Position numbers and translations under genes: made by a program
Notes under the pieces: generated by a model
Seen by the model: the letters and a program-made list of their open reading frames with translations, nothing else
What the model was told of the DNA's origin: nothing
The model's database searches: none
Part shown: one piece after another, positions 8,614-17,800 of the stretch
Position numbering within the stretch: position 1 is the stretch's first letter
Layout of the letters: each line of letters begins with the position of its first letter
NCBI RefSeq assembly: GCF_019720895.1
Contig: NZ_JAHKSH010000003.1
Span: 248,001 to 312,000, forward strand
DNA length: 64,000 nucleotides
Direction: 5' to 3'
DNA from: Microbacterium salitolerans
Lineage (GTDB): Bacteria; Actinomycetota; Actinomycetes; Actinomycetales; Microbacteriaceae

Positions 8614-9930
8614 GTGGACTTCGCAGACGTCGACTGGGTGGGCATCCTCGGAAAGGTTCTGCTCGCCATCGTGATCATCGCGGTGACCTGGGTCATCGCG
8701 AGCATCGTCCGTTGGGCGATCGGCAAACTCGTGTTCCGCGTGGCCTTCCTGCAGAGACAGGGCCACGACGGACAGGCGATCGGGTCCTCTCTCGGATCCG
8801 TCGCGTCCCTCCTCATCTGGCTCTTCGGCCTCTTGGCGGTGCTGCAGCTCTTCGCGCTGACGCAGGTGCTCGCGCCGATCCAGGAGCTGCTGGTCGGGGT
8901 GCTCGGCTTCCTGCCGAATCTCCTCGGTGCCGCGTTCGTCTTCGCCATCGGCTTCGTGATCGCGAAGATCGTGCGGCAGCTGATCGAGACGGCCATCGGC
9001 GCCATCAACTTCTCGAAGCTCACGCAGAAGGCCTCCGCCGGGGCGCAGACCGTCGTCGGCGAGGCGACGAGTGATCCGAAGGCCCCCGCGGGCGGCATGA
9101 AGATCGATTCCGGCCGCATCGCGAGCATCGTCGGCAACCTCGTGTTCGCGATCATCCTCATCGTCGTCGCGATCGCGGCGCTGCAGATCCTCGGCATCTC
9201 GGCGATCTCGAACCCGGCCGAGCAGATGCTCCAGATGTTCCTGACGGCCCTGCCGGCGATCATCGCGGCGGCCCTGATCCTCGGCCTCGGCTACCTCGTC
9301 GCAACCTTCCTGGGCGGGGTGCTCGAGACGACGCTGAGCGGCCTGGGCGTCGACCGCTCGGTCGCGAAGCTCGAGATCGTGCCGGAGGGCGCCAGCGCCT
9401 CGAAGATCATCACGCGGGTCCTCCAGGTCGCGATCATGATCTTCTTCGCGATCATGGCGACCCGTGCGCTCGGCTTCCCCGAGGTGACGCACATCCTCAA
9501 CGAGGTCCTCGAGCTCGGCGGCAAGGTCGTCTTCGGCGGCATCATCATCGCCGCGGGCTTCGTCATCGCGGGTCTGCTCGCGAAGCTGGCGGGCAAGACG
9601 ATGGCGGCGAACGTGATCCGGTGGGCGACCATCGCGCTCTTCGCCGCGATGGGCCTGAGCTACATGGGTATCGCCGACGAGATCATCGTGCTCGCCTTCG
9701 GCTCCGTCGTCGTCGGCGGCGCGCTGGCTGCGGCCCTCGCGTACGGCCTCGGCGGTCGCGAGGCGGCGGCGAAGTCGCTCGCGAAGCTCCAGAAGAAGGC
9801 CGAGGAGGCGCCCACGCGGCCCGCACCGCCGGCGCCGCCTGCTCCTCCCGCCTCGGCTGCTCCTCCGGCGCCGTCTGCTCCTCCGGCGCCGTCTGGTCCT
9901 CCGGCGCCGCCGGCTTCGCCCGCGGAGTGA
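8614..9930 (+). CDS. membrane protein with conserved TM-helix repeats (mechanosensitive channel-like)
   Basis: The GTG at 8614 is chosen because AAGGAG lies 7 nt upstream; an in-frame GTG at 8560 has no such site. The 438-residue protein has several strongly hydrophobic helices, two of them in the recurring pattern FLPNLLGAAFVFAIGFVIAK and FLTALPAIIAAALILGLGYL. This is the conserved TM-helix repeat of small-conductance channel-related proteins. A clear MscS beta domain is not seen, so gating or conductance is not demonstrated. The last 45 residues are a Pro/Ala-rich cytosolic tail with repeated APPAPP units. It is monocistronic, ending in a strong stem-loop. Confidence 0.8.
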   Translation: MDFADVDWVGILGKVLLAIVIIAVTWVIASIVRWAIGKLVFRVAFLQRQGHDGQAIGSSLGSVASLLIWLFGLLAVLQLFALTQVLAPIQELLVGVLGFLPNLLGAAFVFAIGFVIAKIVRQLIETAIGAINFSKLTQKASAGAQTVVGEATSDPKAPAGGMKIDSGRIASIVGNLVFAIILIVVAIAALQILGISAISNPAEQMLQMFLTALPAIIAAALILGLGYLVATFLGGVLETTLSGLGVDRSVAKLEIVPEGASASKIITRVLQVAIMIFFAIMATRALGFPEVTHILNEVLELGGKVVFGGIIIAAGFVIAGLLAKLAGKTMAANVIRWATIALFAAMGLSYMGIADEIIVLAFGSVVVGGALAAALAYGLGGREAAAKSLAKLQKKAEEAPTRPAPPAPPAPPASAAPPAPSAPPAPSGPPAPPASPAE

Positions 9931-9937
9931 CCAGGGC

Positions 9938-9974
9938 CGGATGGGGCGGGGGCACAGTGCCCCCGCCCCATCCG
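9938..9974 (+). terminator. 17-bp stem-loop terminator
   Basis: A perfect 17-bp GC-rich stem with a 3-nt loop (CAG) starts 7 nt after the channel-like gene's stop. No U-run follows, as is usual in high-GC actinobacteria. It separates this gene from the ribosomal operon. Confidence 0.8.
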
Positions 9975-10126
9975 CGTGCGCGCACTCGCCGCACAGGAAC
10001 GGATCCGCTAGACTGTTCAGGTTGTCCGCCAACGGCCGATTCCGGCCTTCGGCGGGCGACGTGCAACACACCCTCCTGGTGCCGGGAGATACCCGGCGCC
10101 CGTTCGAGTCCGAAGGAGGTGGGATA

Positions 10127-10495
10127 GTGACGCACACGCACCAGTACGAGATGATGGTGATCATCAGCGCTGATGTCGACGAGCGCCAGGTTCCCCCGTA
10201 CCTCGACAAGTACCTCAAGGTCATCACCGATGACAAGGGCACCATCGAGAACGTGGACATCTGGGGCAAGCGCAAGTTCGCCTACGAGATCGACAAGAAG
10301 AACGAAGGCATCTACGCCGTCGTGAACTTCACCGCCACGAGCGAGACGACACAGGAGATGGACCGTCAGCTCGGCCTCGCCGACGACGTCGTCCGCACGA
10401 AGATCCTGCGTGCGGAAGAGGCCATCGCGATGGCGGCTTCTGAGAAGAAGCGCGCCGAGGCCAAGGCCGCTCGCAAGTCGGCGGCGAAGGCCTAA
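10127..10495 (+). CDS. rpsF: 30S ribosomal protein S6
   Basis: The GTG at 10127 follows a near-perfect AAGGAGGTGG ribosome site (10113-10122). The 122-residue protein has the S6 pattern: YEMMVIISADVDERQVPPYL, then the conserved WGKRKFAYEIDKKNEGIYAV strand. The C-terminus ends in a lysine/alanine-rich tail. S6 binds the central domain of 16S rRNA together with S18, encoded two genes downstream. It is the first gene of the conserved rpsF-ssb-rpsR-rplI operon. Confidence 0.97.
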   Translation: MTHTHQYEMMVIISADVDERQVPPYLDKYLKVITDDKGTIENVDIWGKRKFAYEIDKKNEGIYAVVNFTATSETTQEMDRQLGLADDVVRTKILRAEEAIAMAASEKKRAEAKAARKSAAKA

Positions 10496-10504
10496 GGTAA
10501 TCGC

Positions 10505-11047
10505 ATGGCAGGCGAAACCGTCATCACCGTCGTAGGCAATCTGACCGCCGACCCCGAGCTGCGCTACACGCAGAGCGGTGTGCCCGTGGCCAACTTCACG
10601 ATCGCTTCGACCCCTCGCACGTTCGACCGTCAGGCGAACGAGTGGAAAGACGGCGAAGCCCTGTTCCTGCGCGCAAGCGTGTGGCGCGACTTCGCCGAGC
10701 ACGTCGCGGGTTCGATGACGAAGGGCATGCGCGTGATCGCGCAGGGCAACCTCCGTCAGCGCAACTACGAGACGCGCGAAGGCGAGAAGCGCACGTCGAT
10801 CGAACTGGATGTCCAGGAGATCGGCCCGTCGCTGCGGTATGCGACTGCACAGGTCACCCGCGCCGCCAGCACCGGAGGAAACTTCGGCGGCGGTCAGCAG
10901 GGCCAGGTTCCCCAGGGTGGGAACGGCGGAGGCCAGCAGCAGCGCCCGCAGCAGCAGGCATCGGGCGAGCCCTGGGCGACGCCCGGCTCGACCGGCGCTG
11001 ACGCGTGGAGCACCCCGGGGTCGTTCTCAGACGACACCCCGTTCTGA
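10505..11047 (+). CDS. ssb: single-stranded DNA-binding protein
   Basis: The 180-residue protein has an OB fold over about residues 1-115 ([20 protein letters not shown], then [20 protein letters not shown]) and a Gly/Gln-rich disordered linker. It ends in the acidic tip SDDTPF, which recruits repair and replication partners. It lies 9 nt after rpsF, the standard placement. It coats single-stranded DNA at forks, consistent with the nearby dnaB. Confidence 0.97.
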   Translation: MAGETVITVVGNLTADPELRYTQSGVPVANFTIASTPRTFDRQANEWKDGEALFLRASVWRDFAEHVAGSMTKGMRVIAQGNLRQRNYETREGEKRTSIELDVQEIGPSLRYATAQVTRAASTGGNFGGGQQGQVPQGGNGGGQQQRPQQQASGEPWATPGSTGADAWSTPGSFSDDTPF

Positions 11048-11076
11048 ATTCTTCTTCATTTTCGTAAGGACCCACA

Positions 11077-11331
11077 ATGGCTGGAAAGTCAAGCGGCGAC
11101 CGCCGCAAGCCGCGCAAGGGTGGCAAGAACGCCGCTCCCGCGAAGCACATCCGGGTCGGCCTCATCGACTACAAGGATGTCGCCACCCTTCGCAAGTTCA
11201 TCTCGGAGCGCGGCAAGATCCGCGCCCGTCGTATCACTGGTGTCTCCGTCCAGGAGCAGCGCCTCATCGCCCGCGCGATCAAGAACGCGCGTGAGATGGC
11301 CCTGCTTCCGTACGCTGGCGCGGGCCGCTAA
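11077..11331 (+). CDS. rpsR: 30S ribosomal protein S18
   Basis: The 84-residue S18 has the core motif [19 protein letters not shown] followed by [20 protein letters not shown]. It contains no cysteine at all, so this is a zinc-free (C-minus) S18. Whether a second, zinc-binding copy exists elsewhere cannot be seen. It pairs with S6 on 16S rRNA. Confidence 0.97.
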   Translation: MAGKSSGDRRKPRKGGKNAAPAKHIRVGLIDYKDVATLRKFISERGKIRARRITGVSVQEQRLIARAIKNAREMALLPYAGAGR

Positions 11332-11340
11332 GGAGAACCC

Positions 11341-11796
11341 ATGTCGAAGCTGATTCTCACTCATGAGGTCGACGGCCTGGGCAGCGCCGGTGACGTGATC
11401 GACGTCAAGTCCGGGTACGCCCGCAACTACCTCATCCCGCAGGGATTCGCTGTGGCCTGGACCCGTGGCGGCGAGAAGCAGGTGGCGTCGATCCGCGCCG
11501 CCCGCGAGGCTCGCGCCATCGCCACGCGTGAAGAGGCCGAGGCGCTCAAGCAGAAGCTCGAGCAGGCTCGCATCAAGGTGTCGGTCAAGGCCGGCGCCGA
11601 GGGTCGCCTCTTCGGTTCGGTCAAGGCCGCCGACGTCGCCGCGGCCGTCTCCGCTGCCGGGCTCGGCGAGCTCGACAAGCGCAAGGTCACGATCCCTTCG
11701 GCCATCAAGGTCACGGGAGACCACGAGGCGCTCGTGCGCCTGCACGAGGACGTCACCGCCGTCCTCGGCCTGCAGGTCGTCGCGCTCAAGAAGTAA
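11341..11796 (+). CDS. rplI: 50S ribosomal protein L9
   Basis: This 151-residue protein has the L9 signature [20 protein letters not shown], a long connecting helix and a C-terminal RNA-binding domain with [16 protein letters not shown]. An AAGGAG site precedes the ATG. It is the last gene of the ribosomal operon and is followed by a stem-loop. Confidence 0.97.
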   Translation: MSKLILTHEVDGLGSAGDVIDVKSGYARNYLIPQGFAVAWTRGGEKQVASIRAAREARAIATREEAEALKQKLEQARIKVSVKAGAEGRLFGSVKAADVAAAVSAAGLGELDKRKVTIPSAIKVTGDHEALVRLHEDVTAVLGLQVVALKK

Positions 11797-11812
11797 CGCG
11801 TTCGCGCGTCGT

Positions 11813-11850
11813 CAGACGGCGTCGGCTCCCTCGGGAGTCGGCGCCGTCTG
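11813..11850 (+). terminator. 18-bp stem-loop after rplI
   Basis: Two 18-nt arms (11813-11830 and 11833-11850) pair with only two wobble positions around a 2-nt spacer, 16 nt after the rplI stop. It probably ends the ribosomal operon. Confidence 0.75.
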
Positions 11851-11879
11851 GTGTCTGCGCGGGGTCACAACCGTGTGTT

Positions 11880-12078
11880 TCATCCACATCCGTCACTGAA
11901 TGTTCAACTCTCAACGCGCGGTTGAATTGCACAGGGATCCACAGGGTGTGGAAATGAGAAACCCCAGGTCAGAGGATGCTCGCCGGCTGCAGTATCCCGA
12001 TGTCCAGTCAGTTCTCCACAGGTGTTGTCCACAGGACGTGCGGCGTTTTACCCAGGTCTCTCCACAGGGTTATCCACA
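11880..12078. other. cluster of DnaA boxes upstream of dnaB
   Basis: Within 199 nt of the 437-nt rplI-dnaB gap there are six DnaA-box-like 9-mers on the plus strand. TTATCCACA (12070-12078) matches the E. coli consensus and TTGTCCACA (12025-12033) matches the actinobacterial consensus. TCATCCACA (11880-11888) and TTCTCCACA (12012-12020) have one mismatch. GGATCCACA (11935-11943) and CTCTCCACA (12058-12066) have two. Five of the six sit inside the repeated core TCCACAGG. The segment is less GC-rich than its surroundings. It could be a DnaA-titrating or DnaA-regulated site, or less likely an origin; no dnaA or dnaN gene is present. Confidence 0.75.
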
Positions 12079-12233
12079 GGGTTGATTGAGCACGGTCTGA
12101 GACGCTCCTAGGGTGAAGCGTCGGCGCTCCCCGGAGCGCCCGCTTCGAATGTCAGAGGTCGCTGCTGTCATGCAGACGACGCGCGCAGCGCGAACGGTCG
12201 CACGACCGAAGCATTCATCGGGGAGGAGAGCCT

Positions 12234-13616
12234 GTGTCGATCAACGACGTCGTCGCCGAGCGTCTGGGTGGAGGCCGCGAGGCCGAGCGCACGCCCCCGC
12301 ACGACCTGCTCAGCGAGCAGTCGACGCTGGGCGGGATGCTCCTGTCGAAGGACGCCGTGGCCGATGTCGTCGAGACGCTCCGCGGAGCTGACTTCTACAT
12401 CCCCAAGCACGAGATCATCTTCGAGGCGATCCTCACGTTGTACTCGCACGGCGAGCCGACCGACGTCATCGCCGTCACCGACGAGCTGATCAAGACGGGC
12501 GACCTGCAGCGCGCGGGCGGGGCCGACTATCTGCACTCGCTCACGTCGATCGTCCCGACCGCCGCGAATGCCGGCTACTACGCGTCGATCGTGCAGGAGC
12601 GCGCGCTGCTGCGGCGCCTGGTCGACGCCGGCACTCGCATCGTGCAGATGGGCTATGACGGTCAGGGTGAGGCCGTCGAGCTCGTCAACCAGGCGCAGGC
12701 CGAGGTCTACGCGGTCACGGGACAGGAGCAGTCGGAAGACTACGTCCCCCTCGAGACCGCCGTGTCGGCCGCGCTCGAGGAGATCGAGCTCGCCAAGGGC
12801 CGCGACGGTCAGATGACGGGCGTGCCCACGGGCTTCGCTGAGCTCGACAGCCTCACCAACGGCCTCCACGCGGGCCAGATGATCGTCCTCGCCGCGCGGC
12901 CCGCCATGGGAAAGTCGACGCTCGCGCTCGACTTCGCGCGTGCCGCGTCGATCAAGAACGATCAGCCGTCGATCTTCTTCTCGCTCGAGATGGGGCGTTC
13001 CGAGATCGCGATGCGCCTGCTCAGCGCCGAGGGGCAGATCCCCCTGCAGAAGCTGCGCAAGGGCGACCTCGACTCGCGCGACTGGACGACCCTCGCGTCC
13101 ACACGCGGCCGCATCAACGACGCGCCGCTCTACGTCGACGACAGCCCCAACATGACACTCGTCGAGATCCGCGCGAAGTGCCGCCGCCTCAAGCAGCGCG
13201 TCGGCCTCAAGATGATCCTGATCGACTATCTGCAGCTCATGACGAGCGGCAAGAAGGTCGAGTCGCGTCAGCAGGAGGTCTCGGAGTTCTCGCGAGCCCT
13301 CAAGCTCATGGCGAAGGAGCTGCAGGTTCCCGTCATCGCGCTGTCGCAGCTGAATCGCGGATCCGAGCAGCGTCAGGACAAGCGGCCGATGGTGAGCGAC
13401 CTCCGCGAGTCGGGTTCGATCGAGCAGGACGCCGACATGGTCATCCTCCTGCACCGTGACGAGGTCTACGACAAGCAGAACCGCCCCGGCGAGGCCGATC
13501 TCATCGTCGCGAAGCACCGAAACGGGCCGACGGCCGAGATCTCGGTGGCGTTCCAGGGCCACTACAGCCGCTTCCACGACATGGTGCAGATGGAGCACGG
13601 GTTCGGGAGCGACTGA
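12234..13616 (+). CDS. dnaB: replicative DNA helicase DnaB
   Basis: This is the hexameric 5'-3' helicase of the replication fork. The 460-residue protein has the N-terminal DnaB domain (PHDLLSEQSTLGGMLLSKDA) and a RecA-like ATPase with Walker A in AARPAMGKSTLALDF near residue 225. Later come the Walker B-type LILIDYLQLM segment and the DNA-binding/arginine-finger region SDLRESGSIEQDADMV. The GTG start follows GGGGAGGAG. No intein is present. The long upstream gap carries a DnaA-box cluster, so its expression may respond to DnaA. Confidence 0.97.
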   Translation: MSINDVVAERLGGGREAERTPPHDLLSEQSTLGGMLLSKDAVADVVETLRGADFYIPKHEIIFEAILTLYSHGEPTDVIAVTDELIKTGDLQRAGGADYLHSLTSIVPTAANAGYYASIVQERALLRRLVDAGTRIVQMGYDGQGEAVELVNQAQAEVYAVTGQEQSEDYVPLETAVSAALEEIELAKGRDGQMTGVPTGFAELDSLTNGLHAGQMIVLAARPAMGKSTLALDFARAASIKNDQPSIFFSLEMGRSEIAMRLLSAEGQIPLQKLRKGDLDSRDWTTLASTRGRINDAPLYVDDSPNMTLVEIRAKCRRLKQRVGLKMILIDYLQLMTSGKKVESRQQEVSEFSRALKLMAKELQVPVIALSQLNRGSEQRQDKRPMVSDLRESGSIEQDADMVILLHRDEVYDKQNRPGEADLIVAKHRNGPTAEISVAFQGHYSRFHDMVQMEHGFGSD

Positions 13617-13695
13617 GCACCGGGGCACACGTCGATCGGTCAGATGGGCCGGACTCTTGCGAGCGGCGGCGACGGACTCCCGGCAGGATGGGCTC

Positions 13696-14490
13696 ATGGC
13701 TGACGGATACGATCCCTCGTTCCTGGCGACCGACGTTCCTCTCCCTTCCTCGGCAGTCGACACTCGCGAGCTCGACTACCCGCGATTCACCGTGCTTCTC
13801 GACCCGATGCGTCGTTTCGCGGTCGTGACCGCGGTGAACATCGACGGGGCGGCGCTGCGATCAGTGCCGCGCACCGGGAGCTGGCGTCTCGACTCCCGTG
13901 TCGCGGCAGAGGAGCAAGCGGGTCCGGAGATCTACACGCACAACGATCTCGACCGTGGCCATCTCGTCCGGCGCCTGGATCCGGGGTGGGGAGACGCGGA
14001 GGTCGCGCGCGACGCCACGGAGGCGACGTTCGTCTACACGAACGCGGCACCTCAGGCGGCGGCCTTCAATCAGTCGAAGGAGCTCTGGCTTGGGCTCGAA
14101 GATCACGTGCTGGAGTACGCCGCTGCGACAGACCAGAAGGTGTCGGTGTTCACCGCCCCGATTCTTGCCGATGGCGACCCGGCCTATCGAGGGATCCACA
14201 TCCCGCTGCGGTTCTGGAAGGTCGCCGCCTGGCAGGGCGCGGATGGTGTTGCGGCGGCAGGATTCATCCTCGACCAGAGCGAGCTCGTCGACACGCGCCA
14301 GGGTGTTCTCACCGTGGCCCCGCTGGGCGCCTACCGCACGTTCCAGGTCCCGGTCGCCGACATCGCCGGTCAGGCCGGTGTCGACGTCGGGCTGCTCGCC
14401 CGCTCAGACGTCCTCGCACAGGAGAGTTTTCGCACTCAGCAGTGGCGTGAGCTCACATCTCGGGACGACCTGGTTCTCCGCAGCGTGTAG
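13696..14490 (+). CDS. DNA/RNA non-specific endonuclease (NUC1 family)
   Basis: The 264-residue protein carries the beta-beta-alpha-metal nuclease motif DLDRGHLVRR near residue 90, with the catalytic His, followed by FVYTNAAPQAAAFNQSKELW, which supplies the metal-binding Asn. No signal peptide is visible, so export is not indicated. It is therefore more likely an intracellular nuclease, or a DUF-type relative, than a secreted scavenging enzyme. It follows dnaB by 79 nt on the same strand. It is a different subfamily from the nuclease domain in the type VII effector at 62 kb. Confidence 0.85.
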   Translation: MADGYDPSFLATDVPLPSSAVDTRELDYPRFTVLLDPMRRFAVVTAVNIDGAALRSVPRTGSWRLDSRVAAEEQAGPEIYTHNDLDRGHLVRRLDPGWGDAEVARDATEATFVYTNAAPQAAAFNQSKELWLGLEDHVLEYAAATDQKVSVFTAPILADGDPAYRGIHIPLRFWKVAAWQGADGVAAAGFILDQSELVDTRQGVLTVAPLGAYRTFQVPVADIAGQAGVDVGLLARSDVLAQESFRTQQWRELTSRDDLVLRSV

Positions 14491-14498
14491 CTGCGGAG
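14476..14498 (+). terminator. 9-bp stem-loop over the nuclease stop codon
   Basis: CTCCGCAGC and GCTGCGGAG pair perfectly around the 5-nt loop GTGTA. The right arm begins at the last base of the TAG stop. It probably terminates the nuclease transcript. Confidence 0.6.
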
Positions 14499-14808
14499 AG
14501 ACTGCCTGCCGCCGTGATCGGGGATACCAGAGACCTGACCTCGGGCGTCCTCGCCCCCAACCTGATGAGATGCGGGAACTGGCGCCGGTGTATGAGCTCA
14601 CCGTTGGTGAGCCGATCGCCACGCGGCTCGCGCTCCGGAATGACGCGGATGCGGTCTCGAACGTCGACGAATCCGGCGGCCGACGAGGCGCCGATCACCG
14701 GATCGTGTGCCGACATCGGCCCCACGAGGTGACTTCTGCCACCTGTTCCCGCAGCGAGCTCGCTCCCATACACTTGCTGAAGATTCACCCGGAGCCGGAG
14801 GTTTCCCC
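14499..14808. other. intergenic region before the surface-protein gene
   Basis: These 310 nt hold the promoter region of the surface-protein gene and its GGAGG ribosome site (14797-14801). An 80-codon reading frame starts at ATG 14570 and its stop overlaps the surface-protein start (ATGA), but its later part is Arg/His/Ser-rich and unlike a folded protein, so it is not called. No repeat or RNA gene was recognised. Confidence 0.4.
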
Positions 14809-17800
14809 ATGACGAAGGCCGTCGCGCCCCCGCGAGGCGAGCGTTCGCATCGGGCGCGCCTGCTCGTCTCCACCGTGGCTGCGGTGTCGTTGGTCGTGAG
14901 CGGGTTCACGGCGCTGTGGGGGCCGGGGATCGATGCCGCGGAGGCTGTCGAGCCCTTTCCGATCGTGGACGACGGCGCGGGGACGCCGGGCGAGTTCGAT
15001 GATGCCTGGGAGCGCATCGTCACCGGCGACGGAAACACCGGGGGCACGTACACCTCGGATGGCTGGCTGCGGCTCACCGACAACGGCACGCTCCGGACCA
15101 CCAACCTGCTCAATCCCGTCGCCTTCCCGTCGAGCTCCGGGTTCGAGGCGACGTTCGATTTCCGCGCGGGCAGCGGGGCGACCATCGGAGATGGGCTCGC
15201 CCTGTACCTCGTGGACGGTGCAGAGCCGATCAGTGCGGGCAACCCGGGGGCGGGTCTCGGCTACGCGCGCAACAATTCTTCGGCGTGCGGTACGAATGGC
15301 GGGTACCTCGGTCTCGGGTTCGACATGTTCGGCAACTGGCCGCGGGCCAACGTGAACAACTTCGGGGGCGACTCGGCGCTCGTCGGGCAGCAGAACATCG
15401 GGCTCCGCGGGTCGGGGCCCGGCGACTGCACCGGATCCGCGAATACCCAGTACCCCTGGATCGACGGGGTCGCCGTTCCGGGTCTGTCGACCGCCGTCGC
15501 TGCGAGCGGAGATCCGGCGGCGGATGATGGCTCTCTCTACCGCCGCGCCTCCATTGTGGTCCTCCCGGTCGACGGGAGCATCCAGGTCACGGTGTCGCTG
15601 TCGGAGCCGACCGCGAAATCAGAGAGCGCCGGCGAGCTCACCGAGGTCTTCTCCACGGAGCTCGCGGACGTGCCCGGCCAGGTGCCGCTGCCCGACACCC
15701 TCAAGCTCGGGTTCTCCGCATCGACGGGCAACGGTTCGAGCTTCCACGACATCCGGAACATCAGCGTGCGCTCGCTCGGCGACCTCGCGCTGACCAGTGC
15801 GCTCAGTCCGACGACGCCCGGCCAGGCCGGATTCCCGGCCGGCACCTTCTTTCCGGGCGACCCGATCTCGTTCGATCTGACGGCGACCAACAACGGACCG
15901 ACCATCGTGGGCGGCTCAGACCCGGAGACGGGTGTCGCCGTCGTCCACCAAGATCTCAGCGATCTGCCGATCTCCGATGTGACCTGGACCTGTGTCGGCG
16001 TCGACGGCGGTGAGTGCGCCCAGGCATCGGGTATCGGTCCGGTGGTCGAAGCCGACTGGTCCGGCCCCGCGGGAGGATCCGTGGAGGTGACGGTCAACGG
16101 CACGGTCGCGCCCCAACCGGGATCCTTCACCAGCACATCCGTCATCCCGACGAACTTCGACGACCTCACCGTCGATCCGTCCACGCCCTCGGTCCAGCGG
16201 GACGGCAGCCTCGCCGACGTCGATCTCCACAACAACACGGCGGCGACGCCGTTCGATGTGGTCATGCTCGCTGACGCCGAGACATCGACGATCGCCGCCG
16301 ATCCGGAGACCGTGCAGGCCGACGGCGTCAGCACGTCGACGATCACGGTGACGCTGTTCGACGAGGACGGCAACCCGCTGCCGGTGGGCGGAGACTCCGT
16401 GACGATCTCGACCACGGCGGGAACGCTGTCCGACGTCACCGACAATGGCGACGGCACGTACACCGCCACCCTGACGGCCCCGACCGAGGCGGACACGGCG
16501 ACGGTGTCGTTCACGGTCAACGATGAGCCGGCGTCTGCGACCGCGACCGTGACGTTCACCGCCGTCGCCGATCTGGAAGTCGTGAAGACGCTCGACACGT
16601 CTCCGCTCGTCGCCGGCGGCCCGGTGTCCTACACCCTCACCGTGACGAACAACGGCCCCGGGGCGGCGGAGGACTTCACCGTCTACGACCCCGTGCCGGG
16701 ATCGCTGAGCGATGTTCAGGCCGAGACGACGTCCGGGTCGTGCCTCGTGACGGCCAGCGTGAACTGCGAGGGCGGGCCGCTCGCGAACGGCGAGAGCGCG
16801 GAGATCACGATCACCGGCGTGCTGTCGCCCGACGCGCCGGCGGGATCCGCTGTCGTGAACACCGCGCAGGTGGAATCCGCCACGACGGACCCCGATCAGT
16901 CGAACAACACCTCCACGGCGACGGGAACGGTCTCGACGTCTGCCGACGTCTCGGTCGAGAAGTCGTTCGCACCCGGGGAGCCGGTCGCCGGAGAAGAGGT
17001 CGTCTACACCCTGACGGCGACGAACTCCGGACCGTCGACGGCGCAGAGCGTCGACATCACGGATCCCCTGGACCCGTCGACGACGTTCGTGAGTGCCGAA
17101 TCGGACGCCGGCAGCTGCGACTTCGACGGCTCGGTGGTGTCGTGCGCAGTCGGCTCGCTCGCACCAGGTGCGACCGTCACCGTGACGGTCACGGTGACGC
17201 TCGCGGCGGACGCCGCCGCGGCCGTGCAGAACACCGCGATGGTCACTACGTCGACGTCCGACGCGAACGACGCCGACAACGCCTCGTCGACGAGCTTCGA
17301 GCCGACCATCATCGCGGACCTGGCGGCGACCAAGTCGGCTTCGGCGTCGACCGTGACGGCGGGAGACGAGTTCACCTACACGGTCGGGGTCGAGAACCTC
17401 GGTCCCTCGGCGGCGCAGAACGCTGTGCTCACCGACACCGTGCCGGAGGGCATGACGGTGCAGGACGTCGTCGCACCGGCTGATGCCGCCTGTTCATTCG
17501 ATGCCGAGGCCGTGCGCTGTGACTGGGAGGCGCTGCAGCCGGGCGAGACGGCGTCCATCGACATCCTCGTCCTCGTCGCACCCGACGCGCCGGCGGGCGA
17601 GCTGATCAACTCCGCATCCGTCGCCTCGCCGGCGGATGATGCGGACACGGCGAACAACTCCGGATCCGCGACCGTCGTCGTCGAGCAGAGCGCGGACATC
17701 GGCGTCGAGAAGACCGCGACGCCGAACCCCGGCGTCCCGGGGACGGAGCAGTCGTTCACCATCACCGTGACGAACGATGGCCCGTCGACGGCTCGCGGGG

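Noticed and set aside
8422-10275. Long minus-strand frame opposite the channel-like gene
   Set aside because: Its composition is Arg/Asp low-complexity, and it covers the terminator and the rpsF start region.
11880-12078. Chromosomal origin oriC at the DnaA-box cluster
   Set aside because: dnaA, dnaN, rpmH and rnpA are absent from the window, and actinobacterial oriC normally lies between dnaA and dnaN; reported only as a DnaA-binding cluster.
13696-14490. Secreted type VII nuclease effector
   Set aside because: There is no signal peptide, WXG-like or linker region, and it is far from the type VII island.
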